The translations under genes were made by a program, and so were the position numbers. A stretch of 64,000 nucleotides of DNA, taken from the NCBI RefSeq assembly GCF_949987535.1, contig NC_080075.1, forward strand, positions 40,174,269-40,238,268, in the 5' to 3' direction. Positions 12,247 through 23,600 of the stretch are shown in pieces. The stretch is from Balaenoptera acutorostrata. Lineage: Eukaryota; Chordata; Mammalia; Artiodactyla; Balaenopteridae. Below the pieces are notes generated by a model. That model was not told the DNA's origin. It searched no databases and saw only the letters and a program-made list of their open reading frames with translations. How positions within the stretch are numbered: the first letter of the stretch is position 1; each line of letters begins with the position of its first letter.

Positions 12247-12583
12247 CAGAGATCAGCCAACTTTTTCCATAAAGGGCCAGATAGTAAATATTTTAGGCTT
12301 TGCAGACAATGTGGTCTCTGTCACAACGATTCAACTCTGTCATTATAGCAAATAAGCAACCATAGACAATGCTTGAATGAATAAAGATGTCTATGTTCCA
12401 ATAAAACTTTATTTATGAATACTGAAAATTTGAATTTCATGTAATCTTCACATTATGAAATATTCTTCTTTTGATTTTTTTTCCAGCTATTTAAAATGTA
12501 AAAACTCTTCTTGGCTCTCAGGCCTTACAACAATAGGAGGTGGACTGGAGTGGGGCTATAAGCCATAGCCTGCCAACCCCTTC
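12247..12583 (+). mobile_element. Miniature hAT element with Charlie8-like ends
   Basis: It begins CAGAGATCAGCCAACTTTTT, followed by GGGCCAGATAGTAAATATTT, and ends AGCCTGCCAACCCCTT. These imperfect inverted termini match the known hAT pattern CAGGGGTCGGCAAACT. The first 60 nt are the reverse complement of the 3' end of the transposon at 1-1340, so both belong to one family. It is about 335 bp with no coding capacity, so it must have been mobilised in trans. The 8-bp TSD is not clear. Confidence 0.78.
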
Positions 12584-12636
12584 TTTAAAAGAAGAGTTAT
12601 GAATTGGTGCCCTAGCAACCTCCACACATCCAATGA

Positions 12637-12671
12637 GAGTGTGTGTGTGTGTGTGTGTGTATGTGTGTGTT
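12637..12671. repeat. (GT)n microsatellite
   Basis: A GT dinucleotide run with one AT interruption. Confidence 0.95.
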
Positions 12672-13586
12672 AAAAATCTTTAAGAACCTGTGGATTTTTA
12701 GATGCTTGATGCACTCCAATCCCCTGGAGTCATTATCAGTTTTGACTCTCCAGTTGTTTCCCTTCATGTCGGCTCCTTTCTCCTTTTGATATGACCCAAT
12801 TAGCCTTTGGCAACTGCCTTACTTTTATGGCGCAGCATGTACCTGACTCATATATTCCCTGCCTTAGACTTGGAATCTACTATTTCTCTACAGTTATAGC
12901 TTTTAGACTTTTTCAGTGAACACAAATACATATTTTTAAAAGGAAAAAAAACCATGAGTTTTAACTGATATTTCCAGTTTAAAATTAGGATGAAGAGGGG
13001 TTTATTTCATTTATTTGTGTTCTTTTTTCCTTGTAGTTCTTTTTTCTTATGTTAAAAATCTTGGCCCCTAAAGATTAACTTTTTTTTTGTTTTAACTAAA
13101 CATCAGTTCACTGAAACTGCTTTCACTTAGTCACCAATGACCTCTGAACTGCCAAACCCAATGGACAAATTAGTACCTAACCCATCACAGATCTCTATAC
13201 TATTTAACATTCTTGACTTTGCTTTTTATCTTGAAACATTTAACTTCCATCATACCACACTCAACTAGTTCTTCTACCTTGTTATTTCATCTCCTTCTAT
13301 AACTTTTTACTTGCCTCTAGCCTTTTTTTCTTTAAATTCTATATATTATCCCTTGACATTTTTATCAACTCTCAGGAATCAGCAGCAGAAAGACATTAAT
13401 TGGTATCTTCAGCCCAGGCTTCATCCAAAGCTTCACAGTGATACATCCTGCTCCTGCAAGCCACTGCAGACTAAGATAGCTGTCCCTTCTATGGAGTTCC
13501 ACAGCATCCTTTGCTTCTCCTATCACCAGAAAGATCACTCTTTATTATCCCTTCTGATTTAATTGTCTCTCCCAAAGACTGTTTCT
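12672..13586. other. Non-repetitive or undetermined DNA
   Basis: Pyrimidine-rich, with no recognisable gene or young repeat. 13311-13562 is open on + by chance; its composition and lack of homology that I recognise give no support for coding. Confidence 0.35.
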
Positions 13587-13706
13587 TTTTTTTTTTTTTA
13601 ACATCTTTATTGGAGTATAATTGCTTTACAATCGTGTGTTAGTTTCTGCTTTACAACAAAGTGAACCAGTTATACATATACATATGTCCCCATATCTCTT
13701 CCCTCT
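13587..13706 (-). mobile_element. Short L1 3'-end insertion, antisense
   Basis: Poly-T at 13587-13599 is followed by ACATCTTTATTGGAGTATAA and GTTTCTGCTTTACAACAAAG, the reverse complement of the cetartiodactyl L1 3' terminus. It is about 120 bp. TSDs are AGACTGTTTCTT (from 13578) and AGACTACGTTTCTT (from 13707). Confidence 0.85.
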
Positions 13707-13714
13707 AGACTACG

Positions 13715-13838
13715 TTTCTTGAAGGCATTATTTATGTCCATTTTGCTCACCATCTTATCATTAACAGCAGGCATGGAATTCTGTGGTCAATATTTGTCAA
13801 ATAACATAGGTACAAATGAATGAATAAATATCTCTTTG
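13715..13838 (+). repeat. L2 LINE 3'-end remnant
   Basis: AACAGCAGGCATGGAATTCT followed by a CAATATTTGTCAAAT block and AATGAATGAATAAATA corresponds to the 3' end of L2. Confidence 0.55.
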
Positions 13839-13851
13839 ACTAGAGTATATC

Positions 13852-14234
13852 TGTTAAAAGAAAAATTTCCACAGAAAATATATTGACATAACAAGCTTTT
13901 ATTCAATGATTCATGAAGTGGGCAACATCCAATCTAGTAGACAGAAAGGAGCTCTGAATTGCTGTACAAAGTAAGAGATTTTATAGACCAAAGTGAGCAG
14001 GAACAAGGAAGTTATACTGGGCATTTGCTGATTGGTTAAAGCAGGGTTACTTTCCTTATATGTTGCAAAGGGAAGTCTTAGGTAACTTGTGCTGAGCAGG
14101 CAGGCACTGATTCATTGACCTAGACCTTCCTTTTCTAGAAGAGCCAAGCGCAGAAGCTTAGTTAAGTTTAGGTTGGCTGACGTGGGGCTTAGCATGAATG
14201 ACTCCATCTTGGACCTAACCTGGTTACTTTCACA
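13852..14234 (-). mobile_element. Solo LTR of an endogenous retrovirus (class I-like)
   Basis: Read on the minus strand it starts TGTGAAAGTAACC and ends TTTTAACA (TG...CA). It has a CCAAT box (AACCAATCAGC, about 14027-14037), a TATA-like GGTCTATAAAATC (about 13978-13990) and a polyadenylation signal (GAATAAAAGC, about 13893-13902). That is the U3-R-U5 order of a gammaretrovirus-like LTR. Flanks TATC / TATT are a plausible 4-bp TSD (3 of 4). No internal viral genes are adjacent, so it is a solo LTR left by recombination. The family name is not assigned. Confidence 0.75.
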
Positions 14235-14249
14235 TATTTGAAACATAAC

Positions 14250-14765
14250 ATATCTAAAACCAAACTCATCGTTTTATCTTCCAGCCCCAAACTTGATCCT
14301 TCTCTCATATGGTTATTTACATGATTCTTGATTTCCTACAACCCACCTACAGCTTATCAAACCAATCATCAAGTTCTGTTGATTGCTCCTAAATATTTCT
14401 AGAATCTAGTCCCATTGTAATTCAGATCTTAATTATCTGCATCTGGAATACTGCTTCCTAACTGATATCATTATCTTTAGTCTATCCTCACCACTGCCAC
14501 CACTACCTCAAATATAGCTTTGTGGAGACAAAGCTACAAGAGTGATCTACCTATAATTCCCCTGCCTAAAACCCCATAGGATAAAGGCCAAGCTCCTTAT
14601 TACAGTATATAAGACTCTCCATTACCCAACCTATGTCCTCCTCTCCAATTTCATCTCCTACTACTCTCCACCTGAGAGTCTGAGTCATTATATATCCCTA
14701 ATACCTGTTATATCACTTGGCATACTAGAGGTGTCAATATGTCAATAAATATTAATTGAACCGAA
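14250..14765 (+). repeat. L2 LINE 3' region
   Basis: CCCCATAGGATAAAGGCCAA, CTCCTTATTACAGTATATAA and the terminal TGTCAATAAATATTAATTGA follow the L2 3' consensus order. Diverged, non-coding. Confidence 0.75.
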
Positions 14766-14799
14766 GTAGACCTACTAGAACTATTTAGGTATCTTATCA

Positions 14800-15180
14800 C
14801 TAACACTATTTTTTCCAATATTTTATTATGAAAAATTTCAGATATACAGAAAAGTTGTAAGACTTTGACAATAAACATATACAAACCTACTACCTAGATT
14901 CTACAGTTAATGTTTTATAGTAATTGCTTTATTATATATCTATCCATCAACCCGTCCTTCTATCAACTATCTTATATTTTGATACATTTCGAAGTAAGTT
15001 TCAGACATCTGTACACTTCACCCCTTTAAGCCACTTTAGCATGCATATCATTAACTGGAGTTTAATGTTTATTTACAATCCTTCCCCTCCCCCTATAAAA
15101 TGTACAATTAAATGCACAAATCTTAAGTGTTCCATTATATAAGTGTGTGTATATATATTATACATAACATATATTATATT
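14800..15180. repeat. Old interspersed repeat-like segment, unnamed
   Basis: The sequence from ATTTTATTATGAAAAATTTC through AATGCACAAATCTTAAGTGT recalls a recurrent ancient mammalian repeat, but I cannot name the family safely. It ends with a short TA/TG-rich run at 15145-15180. Confidence 0.45.
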
Positions 15181-15899
15181 ATTACAGATTATCTATCTAC
15201 CTATCTATTTCCATCAATCCCCAGAGGAATTTTAGCCAAACAATTTTCTTAAAGTTCATATTCTGCTCAGGCCTAAAGATAGTTTACAGTTAAAGTAAGG
15301 AGTGACACTATTTTTAATTACTGCTTATTTTAACCATGACCTAGCCTTAGGCTCATCAGAATATGGACTTTAATTTTAAGAAAAATTCTTTGGGTAAAAT
15401 CCTCTGCGGAGTATATAAAGAAATCCAGATGTAAAGTTCTGTGATGCTTTGAATTAGCTTGCTGTCAAACCTTAATTACTACAGTAGATACATTTTTCTC
15501 TAATAGTATACATTACTGCCTCTTCACAACTTTTCAAGAAAAAGTTTGTCCTTCATATTTCCCTGTTCACACTCTCTTTTGTCAAAAAACATGAAAAGAG
15601 AATTATGTTACCATGTCTTAATTCGAAATAACTACCATCTGAAGAAAAATTAGTATTAGTCTTCATGAAAACAAAAAATGCTCTGGCATTTTCCCCCTGC
15701 AATAAGAAAATATTAATTCGTCCTCACTTTTACAACTTATAAACCATCTTCACAGTGATCTTATTAACCTCAGGTGCCCTGCAATTTAGTAGACTGTTCT
15801 CTGATGGATGTGGTACACTTTAAGAAGATTCTTGCCCACTTTCTCCAGAACTATTTTGAAAAACATATTTAAACAGATGTTAACTGAGTTACAGTTAAG

Positions 15900-15995
15900 A
15901 GTCAGCCACAATGAAGAAAAAACAAATTAGAAAAAGTTATGAATAGTTAAAATGGTAAATTTTATGTATATTTCACCACAATTTAAAAAACAAAA
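15900..15995 (+). mobile_element. Old L1 3' tail fragment
   Basis: GTTAAAATGGTAAATTTTAT, then a GTATATTTCACCACAATTT block and an A-rich end, matches the terminal sequence of L1M families. Confidence 0.65.
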
Positions 15996-17108
15996 GGAAA
16001 AAAAAATGAAACCACTAGGGGTCTAGCTAGCTCCAGGGAAGATTCTGGCAGGGATTTCTGCTAATGACAAAAACTGAGGGAAAGAATGTGAGTTCTCTGT
16101 TAAACTTTAATCAATACATTTTAAAGAAGCTACCTTGGGTTGCATGTTGGAATGAGTTTCTAGGTATGGAGCATACCTCTTGTTCCCTACCACTGACTCT
16201 GGTCATGGACAAGTAAGTAACAAATCATGAAGTTTTACATCTAATTTGTCTTGCTGTACTACTCATTGGCATAGTGTCTGGAAATTTTGGAAATGGTAGA
16301 AACCCATTCTTTTTAATATGGAATTATGACAGATACAGCAATTTGCTGCTTATATTGCTCTTTCTGTTCTTAGAATCACCCAGGAGGGTTGAGCCTAGCC
16401 AGAAGAGAGTAGTACAGATAGAATAGAGTGTATATATGTATACAAATAGATATATCCCCAATATTTACAAATTGATAATTATCCACATTAATAAAGAGCA
16501 CCTTATATAACTGGAGTAAAAGTATGCAATTTCTAAAAATGTGATAAAAAGTATCAATTTTTGTGTTCATTGATCCTTCTAACACAAAGTGTATTAATCT
16601 ACTTGATGGATGACAACAGCCTCAAATATTTGTTGAGATGAAATAAGTGATAAACTATTCTCATACTTGTTTCCTCCAAAGAATGATTTTTTTAATATTT
16701 TAAAATGTATCAACATATTGCCTAAAGAGGTGAGTTACATAAAACATTAGTTAAAAAAAACAAAAGTGTGAACACAGCCATAACACAGTGATCAGTTTTC
16801 ATAGATATAAACCAATTTATCTCATCTACTTTTTGAAAGATTTGAGGAAATTCCCAAAATTATTTCATAAACAATATCTGAAGTAAAATTACACAAAGCA
16901 AAAATCAATTAAAAGTTGCAAAGTAAGAGAGGTTATTGAATATCTGGGCTGTATTACTCAAATTAAAATTGAGTTTAGCTCTGAATTTGGGGAGTCTAAG
17001 GCAAAAATGTGAAGTAGGCATACTTTGGGAGGCAAATGGTATAATAGAAATAATACAGGATTTATAAACAAAATATCTCAGTTCCAGTTTTATTCCACTG
17101 CTTCCTCA
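15996..17108. other. AT-rich DNA, nothing recognised
   Basis: No SINE, LINE or gene signature recognised. Confidence 0.4.
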
Positions 17109-17124
17109 CTGCCACACAACTTCC
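17109..17124 (+). repeat. TSD, left copy, of the 17-25 kb L1
   Basis: CTGCCACACAACTTCC here pairs with CTGCCACACACTTC at 25121-25134 (one-base indel). Confidence 0.85.
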
Positions 17125-17212
17125 TTTTAATTGAAGTAGAGTTGATATACAATATTATATAAGTTTCAGGTGCACAACATAGTGATTCACAATTTTTAAA
17201 GATTATACTCTT

Positions 17213-17860
17213 GGGACTTCCCTGGTGGCTCAGTGGTCAAGAATCTACCTGCCAGGGCTTCCCTGGTGGCGCAGTGGTTGAGAATCCGCCTGCCAATGCA
17301 GGGGACACGGGTTCGAGCCCTGGTCCGGGAAGATCCCACATGCCGCAGAGCAACTAAGCCTGTGCGCCACAACTACTGAGCCCGCGCACCGCAACTACTG
17401 AAGCCTGTGCACCTAGAGCCCGTGCTCCACAACAAGAGAAGCCACCACAATGAGAAGCCCGCTCGCCACAACTAGAGAAAGCCTGTGTGCAGCAATGAAG
17501 ACCCAACACACCCAAAAATAAAATAAATAAATTTAAAAGAATCTACCTGCCAATGCAGGGGTTCAAGCCCTGTCCAGGAAGATCCCACATGCTGTGGAGT
17601 AACTAAGCCCATGTGCCGCAACTACTGAGCCAGTGCTCTAGAGCCTGCGAGCCACAACTACTGAGCCCACGTGCCACAACTACTGAAGCCTGTGCGCCTA
17701 GAGCCCATGCACCGCAACAAGAGAAGCCACCGCAATGAGAAGCCCATGCACCACAACGAAGAGTAGCCACCGCTCTCCGCAACTAGAGAAAGCCTGTGTG
17801 CAGCAACAAAGACCCTACACAGCCAAAAATAAGTAAATAAATAAATAAATTTATTTTAAA
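17213..17860 (+). repeat. Outer CHR SINE, split by a second SINE
   Basis: The head is at 17213-17254 and the remainder at 17553-17860. TSD AAGATTATACTCT (17199-17211) repeats as AAGGATTATACTCT (17861-17874), inside the L1 3'UTR. The interruption starts right after the internal stretch AAGAATCTACCTGCCA. Confidence 0.93.
17255..17536 (+). repeat. Inner CHR SINE nested in the SINE at 17213
   Basis: A complete SINE with perfect A and B boxes (TGGCGCAGTGG, GGTTCGAGCCC) and an (AAATA) tail. It is flanked by an exact 16-bp TSD, AAGAATCTACCTGCCA, at 17239-17254 and 17537-17552. The TSD is host SINE sequence and starts directly after GTGGTC. Confidence 0.95.
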
Positions 17861-19214
17861 AAGGATTATACTCTATTTATAGTTACTATAAAATATTGGC
17901 TACATTCCCTGTGTTGTACAAATATATCCTTGCAGCTTATTTTATACATAATAGTTTGTACCCCTATCTTGCCCTTCCCTCCATTCCCTTTCCCCACTGG
18001 TAACCACTGGTTTGTTCTCTATATCCATGAGTCTACTTCTTTTTTGTTATATTCACTAGTTTGTTGCATTTTTTAGATTCCATACATAAGTGATATCATA
18101 CAGTATTTGTCTTTCTCTCTGACTTATTTCACTTAGCATAATACCCTCCTAGTCCATCCATGTTGCTGCAAATGGCAAAATTTCATTCTCTGTTATGGCT
18201 GAGTAGTATTCCATTGTATATACCACATCTTATTTACCAGTTCATCTGTTGATGGACACTTAAGGTTGCGTCCATATCTTCACTATTGTAAATAATGCTG
18301 CTATGAACACTGGAGTACAGGTATCCTTTTGAATTTGTTTTTGTTTTCTTCAGATATATATACCCAAGAGTGGAATTGCTGGATCATATGGTAGTTCTAT
18401 TTTTAGTTTTTTCAGCAACCGCCATAATGTTTTCCACAGTGGCTGCACCAATTTGAATTTCCACCAACAGTGTACAGGGTCCCCTTTTCTCTACATCCTC
18501 ACCAACATTTCTTATTTGTGGTCCTTTAATGGTAGCCATTCTGAAAGATGAGAGGTAATATCTCATTGTGGCTTTGATTTTCATTTCTGTGATGCTTAGT
18601 GATGTTGAGCACCTTTTCGGGTGCCTGTTGGCCATCTGTATGTCTTCTTTGGAAAAATGTCTATTCAGGTCTTCTGCCCATTTTTTATGGGTTGTTTGTT
18701 TGATAATGAGTTGTATGAGCTGTACATATATTTTGGATATTAACCCTTTATCAGTCGTATCATTTGCAAATATTTTCTCCCATTCCATAGGCTACCTTCT
18801 CTTTTTGTCAATGGTTTCCTTTGCTGTGCAAAAGCTTTTAAGTTTAATTAGGTCCTATTTGTTTATTTTTCCTTTTGTTTCTTTGCCTTAGGAGACAGAT
18901 CCAAAAGAAATATTGCTACAATTTATATCAAAGAGTGTTCTGCCTGTGTTTTCTTCTAGGAGTTTTATGGATTCCGGTCTTAAATTTAGGTCTTTATTCC
19001 ATTTTGAGTTTATTTTTGTATATGGTGTGAGAAAAATGTTCTAATTTCATTCTTCTACATGTAGCTTTCCCAGCACCACTTATTGAAGCGATTTTCTTTT
19101 CTCCATTGCATATTCTTGCCTCTTTTGTTGTAGATTAATTGACTGTAGTGTGTGGGTTTATTTCTGAGCTCCTTATTCTGTTCCACTGATCTGTTTCTGT
19201 GCCAGTACCATACT

Positions 19215-19417
19215 TATCTTTTTCATTTTTTAATTGAAGTATAGTTGAAGTACAATACTATATAAGTTACAGGTGTACAATATAGTGATTCTCAATTTTT
19301 AAAGGTTATATATATTCCAGGATTCCATGATCATCAGCAACCTCACTGAGTGTTACTGGCAGCACATACAATCTCTTAGTAAATAAATAGCAATGGTGAT
19401 GAATTTTGATTGCTTTG
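19215..19417 (-). mobile_element. L1 3'-tail insertion with non-L1 extension, antisense
   Basis: The poly-T-like left end (CTTTTTCATTTTTT) is followed by the reverse complement of an L1 3' terminus up to about 19312. About 100 nt of sequence follows that I cannot match to L1 (from GGATTCCATGATCATCAGCA onward). The duplicated AGTACCATACT / AGTACATACT on the two sides looks like the TSD and restores ORF2 when removed. Confidence 0.7.
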
Positions 19418-19679
19418 AGTACATACTGTTTTGATTACTGTAGTTTTGTAGTAGAGCCTGAAGTCAGGGAGAGTGATACCTCCAACTCTATTCTTTCTCA
19501 AGATTGTTTTGGATATTTAGGGTCTTTTGTGTTTCCATATAAATTTTTAAATTATTTGTTCTAGTTCTGTGAAAAATGCCACTGGCAATTTGATAGGGAT
19601 TGCACTGAACTGCAGACTGCCTTGGGTAGTAAGTGTGGTCATTTTAACAATATTAATTCTTCCAATCCATGAAAAAGGC

Positions 19680-19945
19680 AAACCTTTTTCTTATTAAGGT
19701 ATAGTTGATGTATAATATGTTTCAGGTGTACGACATAGTGATTCACAGTTTTTAATGGTTATACTCCATTTATAGTTATTATAAAATATTGGCTATATTT
19801 CCTATGTTGTACAATGTATTCTTGTAGCTTATTTATTTTACATATATAGTAGTTTTTACCTCTTAATCCCTTACCCCTATCTTGCCCCACCCCCTTCCCT
19901 CTCCCCACTGATAATCACTAGTTTGTTCTCTATATCTATGAGTTT
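19680..19945 (-). mobile_element. Second L1 3' fragment nested in ORF2, antisense
   Basis: CTTATTAAGGTATAGTTGAT through TGATAATCACTAGTTTGTTC, then CTATGAGTT, is an L1 3'UTR in the same orientation as the host L1. It interrupts the ORF2 segment that normally reads from CAATCCA to GTGTATCTTTCC. The TSD is not clear. Confidence 0.75.
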
Positions 19946-22310
19946 GGAAAATGGTGTATCTTTCCATCTGTTTGTGTTTTATTCAGTTTCTTTCATCAGT
20001 GTCTTACAGTTTTCCAAGTACAGGACTTTTACCTCCTTAGGTAAGTTTATTCCTAGGATTTTTCTTTTTTTTTCTTTTTTTTTTTTTTTTTTACTATAAA
20101 TGGGATGTTTGCTTAATTTCTCTTTCTGATATTTTGTTGTTAGTGTATAGAAATGCAACAGATTTTTGCATATTAATTTTGTATCCTGCAACTTTACCAA
20201 ATTTATTGATGAGCTCTTGTAATTTTTTGGTAGCATCTTAAGGATTTTCTAGGTAGAGTATCATGTCATCTGCAAACAGTGACAATTTTACTTCTTCCTT
20301 TCCAATTTGGATTCTTTTTATTTCTTTTTCTTGTCTCATTGCTATGGCTAGGACTTCTAATATTATGCTGAATGAAACTGGCAAGAGTGGGCATCCTTGT
20401 CTTGTTCCTAATCTCAGAGAAAATGCTTTCAGCTTTTCACCGTTGAGTAAGATGTCAGCTGTGGGCTTATCATATACGACCTTTATTATGTTGAGGTATA
20501 GTCCCTCTATACCCACTTCTATCATAAATGGATGCTGAATTTTGTCAAAAGCTTTTTCTGCATCTATTGAGATGATCATATGGTTTTTACCTTTCAGTTT
20601 GTTAATGTGATGTATCACATTGATTGATTTGTGGATATTGAACCATCTTTGCATTCCTGGGATAAATCCCGCTTGATCATGGTGTATGATCCTTTTAATG
20701 TATTGTTGAATTCAGTTTGCTAGTATTTTGTTGAGGATTTTTGCATCTATGTTCATCAGTGATATCGGCCTATAGTTTCCTCTTTTTGTGTAGTATCTTT
20801 GTCTGGTTTTGGTATCAGGATGATGCTGGCCTCATAGAATGAGTTCAGAAGCATTCTTTCCTTGGCAATTTTTCAAAATAGTTTAGAACGATAGGTGTTA
20901 ACTCTTCTCTCAATCTGGTAGAATTCACCTGTGAAGACATCTGGTTCTGGATGTTTGTTTATTGGGAGTTTTTTTTTTCCTTATTATTATCAATATTACT
21001 GATTCAATTTCATTACTGATAACTGGTCCATTCATATTTTCTATTTGTTCCTGGTTCACTCTTGGGAGATTGTACCCTTCTAGGAATTTGTCCATTTCTT
21101 CTAGGTTGTCCATTTTATAAACAAATAGTTGTTCATATTAATCTCTTATGATCCTTTGTATTTCTGTGGTGTTGGTTGCAACCTTTCCTTTTTCATTTCT
21201 GATTTTATTGATTTGGGCTCTCTCCCTTTTTCTCTCAATGAGCCTAGCTAAAGGTTTATCAATTCTATTTATCCTTTTACAGAACCATCTCTTAGGTTCA
21301 TTGATTTTTCTATTGTTTTTTAGTCTCTATTTCATGTATTTCTGCTTTGATCTTTATAACTTTTCTTCTACTAACTGGGTTTTGTTTGGTTTTTTTCTAG
21401 TTACTTTAGGTGTAAGGCTAGGTTTATTTGAAATTTTTCTTGTTTTCTGCAGTAAGCTTGCATCACTATAAATTTCCCTCTTAGAACTGTTTTTGTTGCA
21501 TCCCATAGATTTTGGATTGTTGTATTTTCATTTTCATTTGTCTCCAGGTATTTTTTTATTTACTCTTTGATTTCTTCAGTGATCCATTGGTTGTTTAGTA
21601 GCATATTGCTAGCCTCCACATGTCTGTGTATTTGTATTTTTTCCTTGTAGTTGATTCCTAGTCTCATAGTGTTGTGGTTGGAAAATTTGCTTAATGTGAT
21701 TTCAAGTTTCCTAAATTTACCAAGGCTTGTTTTATGGCCTAGCCTGTGATCCATCCTGGAGCATGTCCCATGTGCACTTGAAAAGAATGTATATTCTGCT
21801 GCTTTTGGGTGGAATGTTATATATATATATATCAATTAAGTCCATCTGGTCTAAATGTGTCATTTAAGGTCACTGGTTCCTTACTGATTTTCTGTTTGCA
21901 CAATCTATTGATGTAAATGGGGTGTTAAAGTCCCCTACTATTATTGTGTTACTGTTCATTTCTCCCTTTATGTCTGTTAATATTTGCTTTATGTATTTAG
22001 GTGCTCCTATGTTGGGTGCATATTTATTTACAATTGTTATATCTTCTTGTGTAACAGTCTTTGTCTTAAAAGTCTATTTTGTCTGATATATTTATTTCTA
22101 CCCTGGCTTTCTTTTGATTGCCATTTGCATAGGATAACCTTTTCCCATCCTCTCACTTTCAGTCTGTGTGTGTCTTTAGATCTGAAATGAGTCTCTGGTA
22201 GGTGGCACATATAGAGGTCTTGTTTGTATCCATTCAGCCACTCTGTCTTTTGACTGGGGTAGCCTATTTATAATTAAAGTAATTATCTATATATACATTC
22301 TTACTGCCAC

Positions 22311-22800
22311 TTTGTTAATTGGTTTTGGGTTGTTTTTGTCTTTTCTCTTTGTTCCTTTCTTCTTCTTTGTTCTATTTTCTTGTGATTTGATGACTATCTT
22401 TAGTGTTACACTTGGATTCCTTTCTCTTTTTTTGTGTGTGTATTTATTACAGATTTTTGGTTTGTGGTTACCAGAAGGTTTATATATAGCAATCTCTTTA
22501 TATATACATGTGTTTAAGTTGCTGATCTCTTAATTTCAACCACATTTTAACAACCCTGCATTTGTACTCTCCTCCTCTCACAATTACTTTTTGTGATGCT
22601 ACGTTTTACATTGAATTGTTTTGTGTATCCGTTAACTGCTTATTGTGGATATAGATGATTTCACTATTTTTGTTTTTTAACTTTCCTACTACCTTGTACA
22701 TGGTTGATTTTCTACTTTTACTGTATGTTTGCCTTTACCAATGAGCTTTTTCCTTTTCGTAATTTTCATGTTTCTTTGGCCTTTTCTTTTTCACTTTAAC
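22311..22800 (-). other. Long inter-ORF spacer of the antisense L1
   Basis: About 500 bp separate ORF1 and ORF2 here, against 59 bp in the sense L1 (5666-5724). The spacer is A-rich on the L1 sense strand and shows no conserved frame. Confidence 0.6.
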
Positions 22801-23600
22801 GTATCTTGTAAAGCTGGTTTGGTGGTGCTGAACTCTTTTAGCTTTTGTGTATCTGTAAAACTTTTGATCTCACAATCAAATCTGAATGAGAGCCTTGCCA
22901 GATAGAGTATTCTTGGTTGTAAGCTTTTCCTTTTCATCACTTTAAATATATCATGCCACTCCCTTCTGGCCTGAAGAATTTCTGCTGAAAAGTCAGCTGA
23001 CAGCTTTATGGGAGCTCCTTTGCATATAACTTGTTGCTTTTCCCTTGCTGCTTTTAATATTCTGTCTTTATCTGGTAATTTTTGACATATTAATTACAAT
23101 GTATCTTGATGTGTGTTGATCCTGTTTAGGACTCCGTGTTTCCAGGACTTGGATATCTGTTTCCTCTCCCAGGTTAGGGAAATTTTCAGCTATATAGTCT
23201 TCAAATATGTTCTCGGACCCTTTCACTCTTCTTCTGGGACCCCTATAATTCAAATGTTAGTATGCTTAATGTTGCCCAGAGGTCTCTTAAACTGTCCTCT
23301 TTCTCTTCATTCTTTTTTTCTGTTCAGCGTCATTGGTTTCCACTATCCTGTCCTCCAGCTCACTGACCTGTTCCTCTGTATCATTTAGTCTACCATTGAT
23401 TCCTTCTAGTGTATTTTTCATTTCACTATTGTATTCTTTATCTCTTTTTGGTTGTTCTTTATATTTTCCAACTCTAATCAACTTCTCACTCTGTGTGTCC
23501 ATTTTTCTTCCAAGTTATTTGATCACCTTTACAATCATTATACTGAACTCTTTCTCAGGGAGATTGCCTATCTCCACTTAGTTCTTCTTTTGGGGTTTTA
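22800..23600 (-). pseudogene. L1 ORF1 (antisense), broken
   Basis: Minus-strand frames at 23502-23287 (coiled-coil type: GKYKEQPKRDKEYNSEMKNT, EEQVSELEDRIVE) and 23253-23068 (RVKGSENIFEDYIAENFPNL, then GEETDIQVLE) are ORF1p pieces in different phases. The C-terminal block (KVLQIHKS-like region) runs to about 22830. The N-terminal coiled coil is followed by the RNA-binding core, as in ORF1p. Frameshifts and stops make it non-functional. Confidence 0.8.

Larger units (their letters stand above)
18100..22310 (-). pseudogene. L1 ORF2 (antisense), broken and interrupted
   Basis: Minus-strand fragments give the ORF2p order. The endonuclease part is near 21560-21835 (FFSSAHGTCSRMDHRLG, then FSNHNTMRLGINYK; the SDH motif is changed to SNH). 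The RT part is at 20654-20238, with [31 protein letters not shown] and an intact [12 protein letters not shown] catalytic box. The C-terminal part is near 18788-18384 ([19 protein letters not shown]). The frame is cut by L1-tail insertions at 19215-19417 and 19680-19945, by a poly-T expansion at about 20055-20092, and by several stops. It cannot produce enzyme. End points are approximate. Confidence 0.85.

Noticed and set aside
17255..17330. tRNA-like sequence with A and B boxes
   Set aside because: It is the tRNA-Glu-derived head of a SINE, not a tRNA gene; the cloverleaf acceptor is incomplete and the copy is fused to the SINE body.
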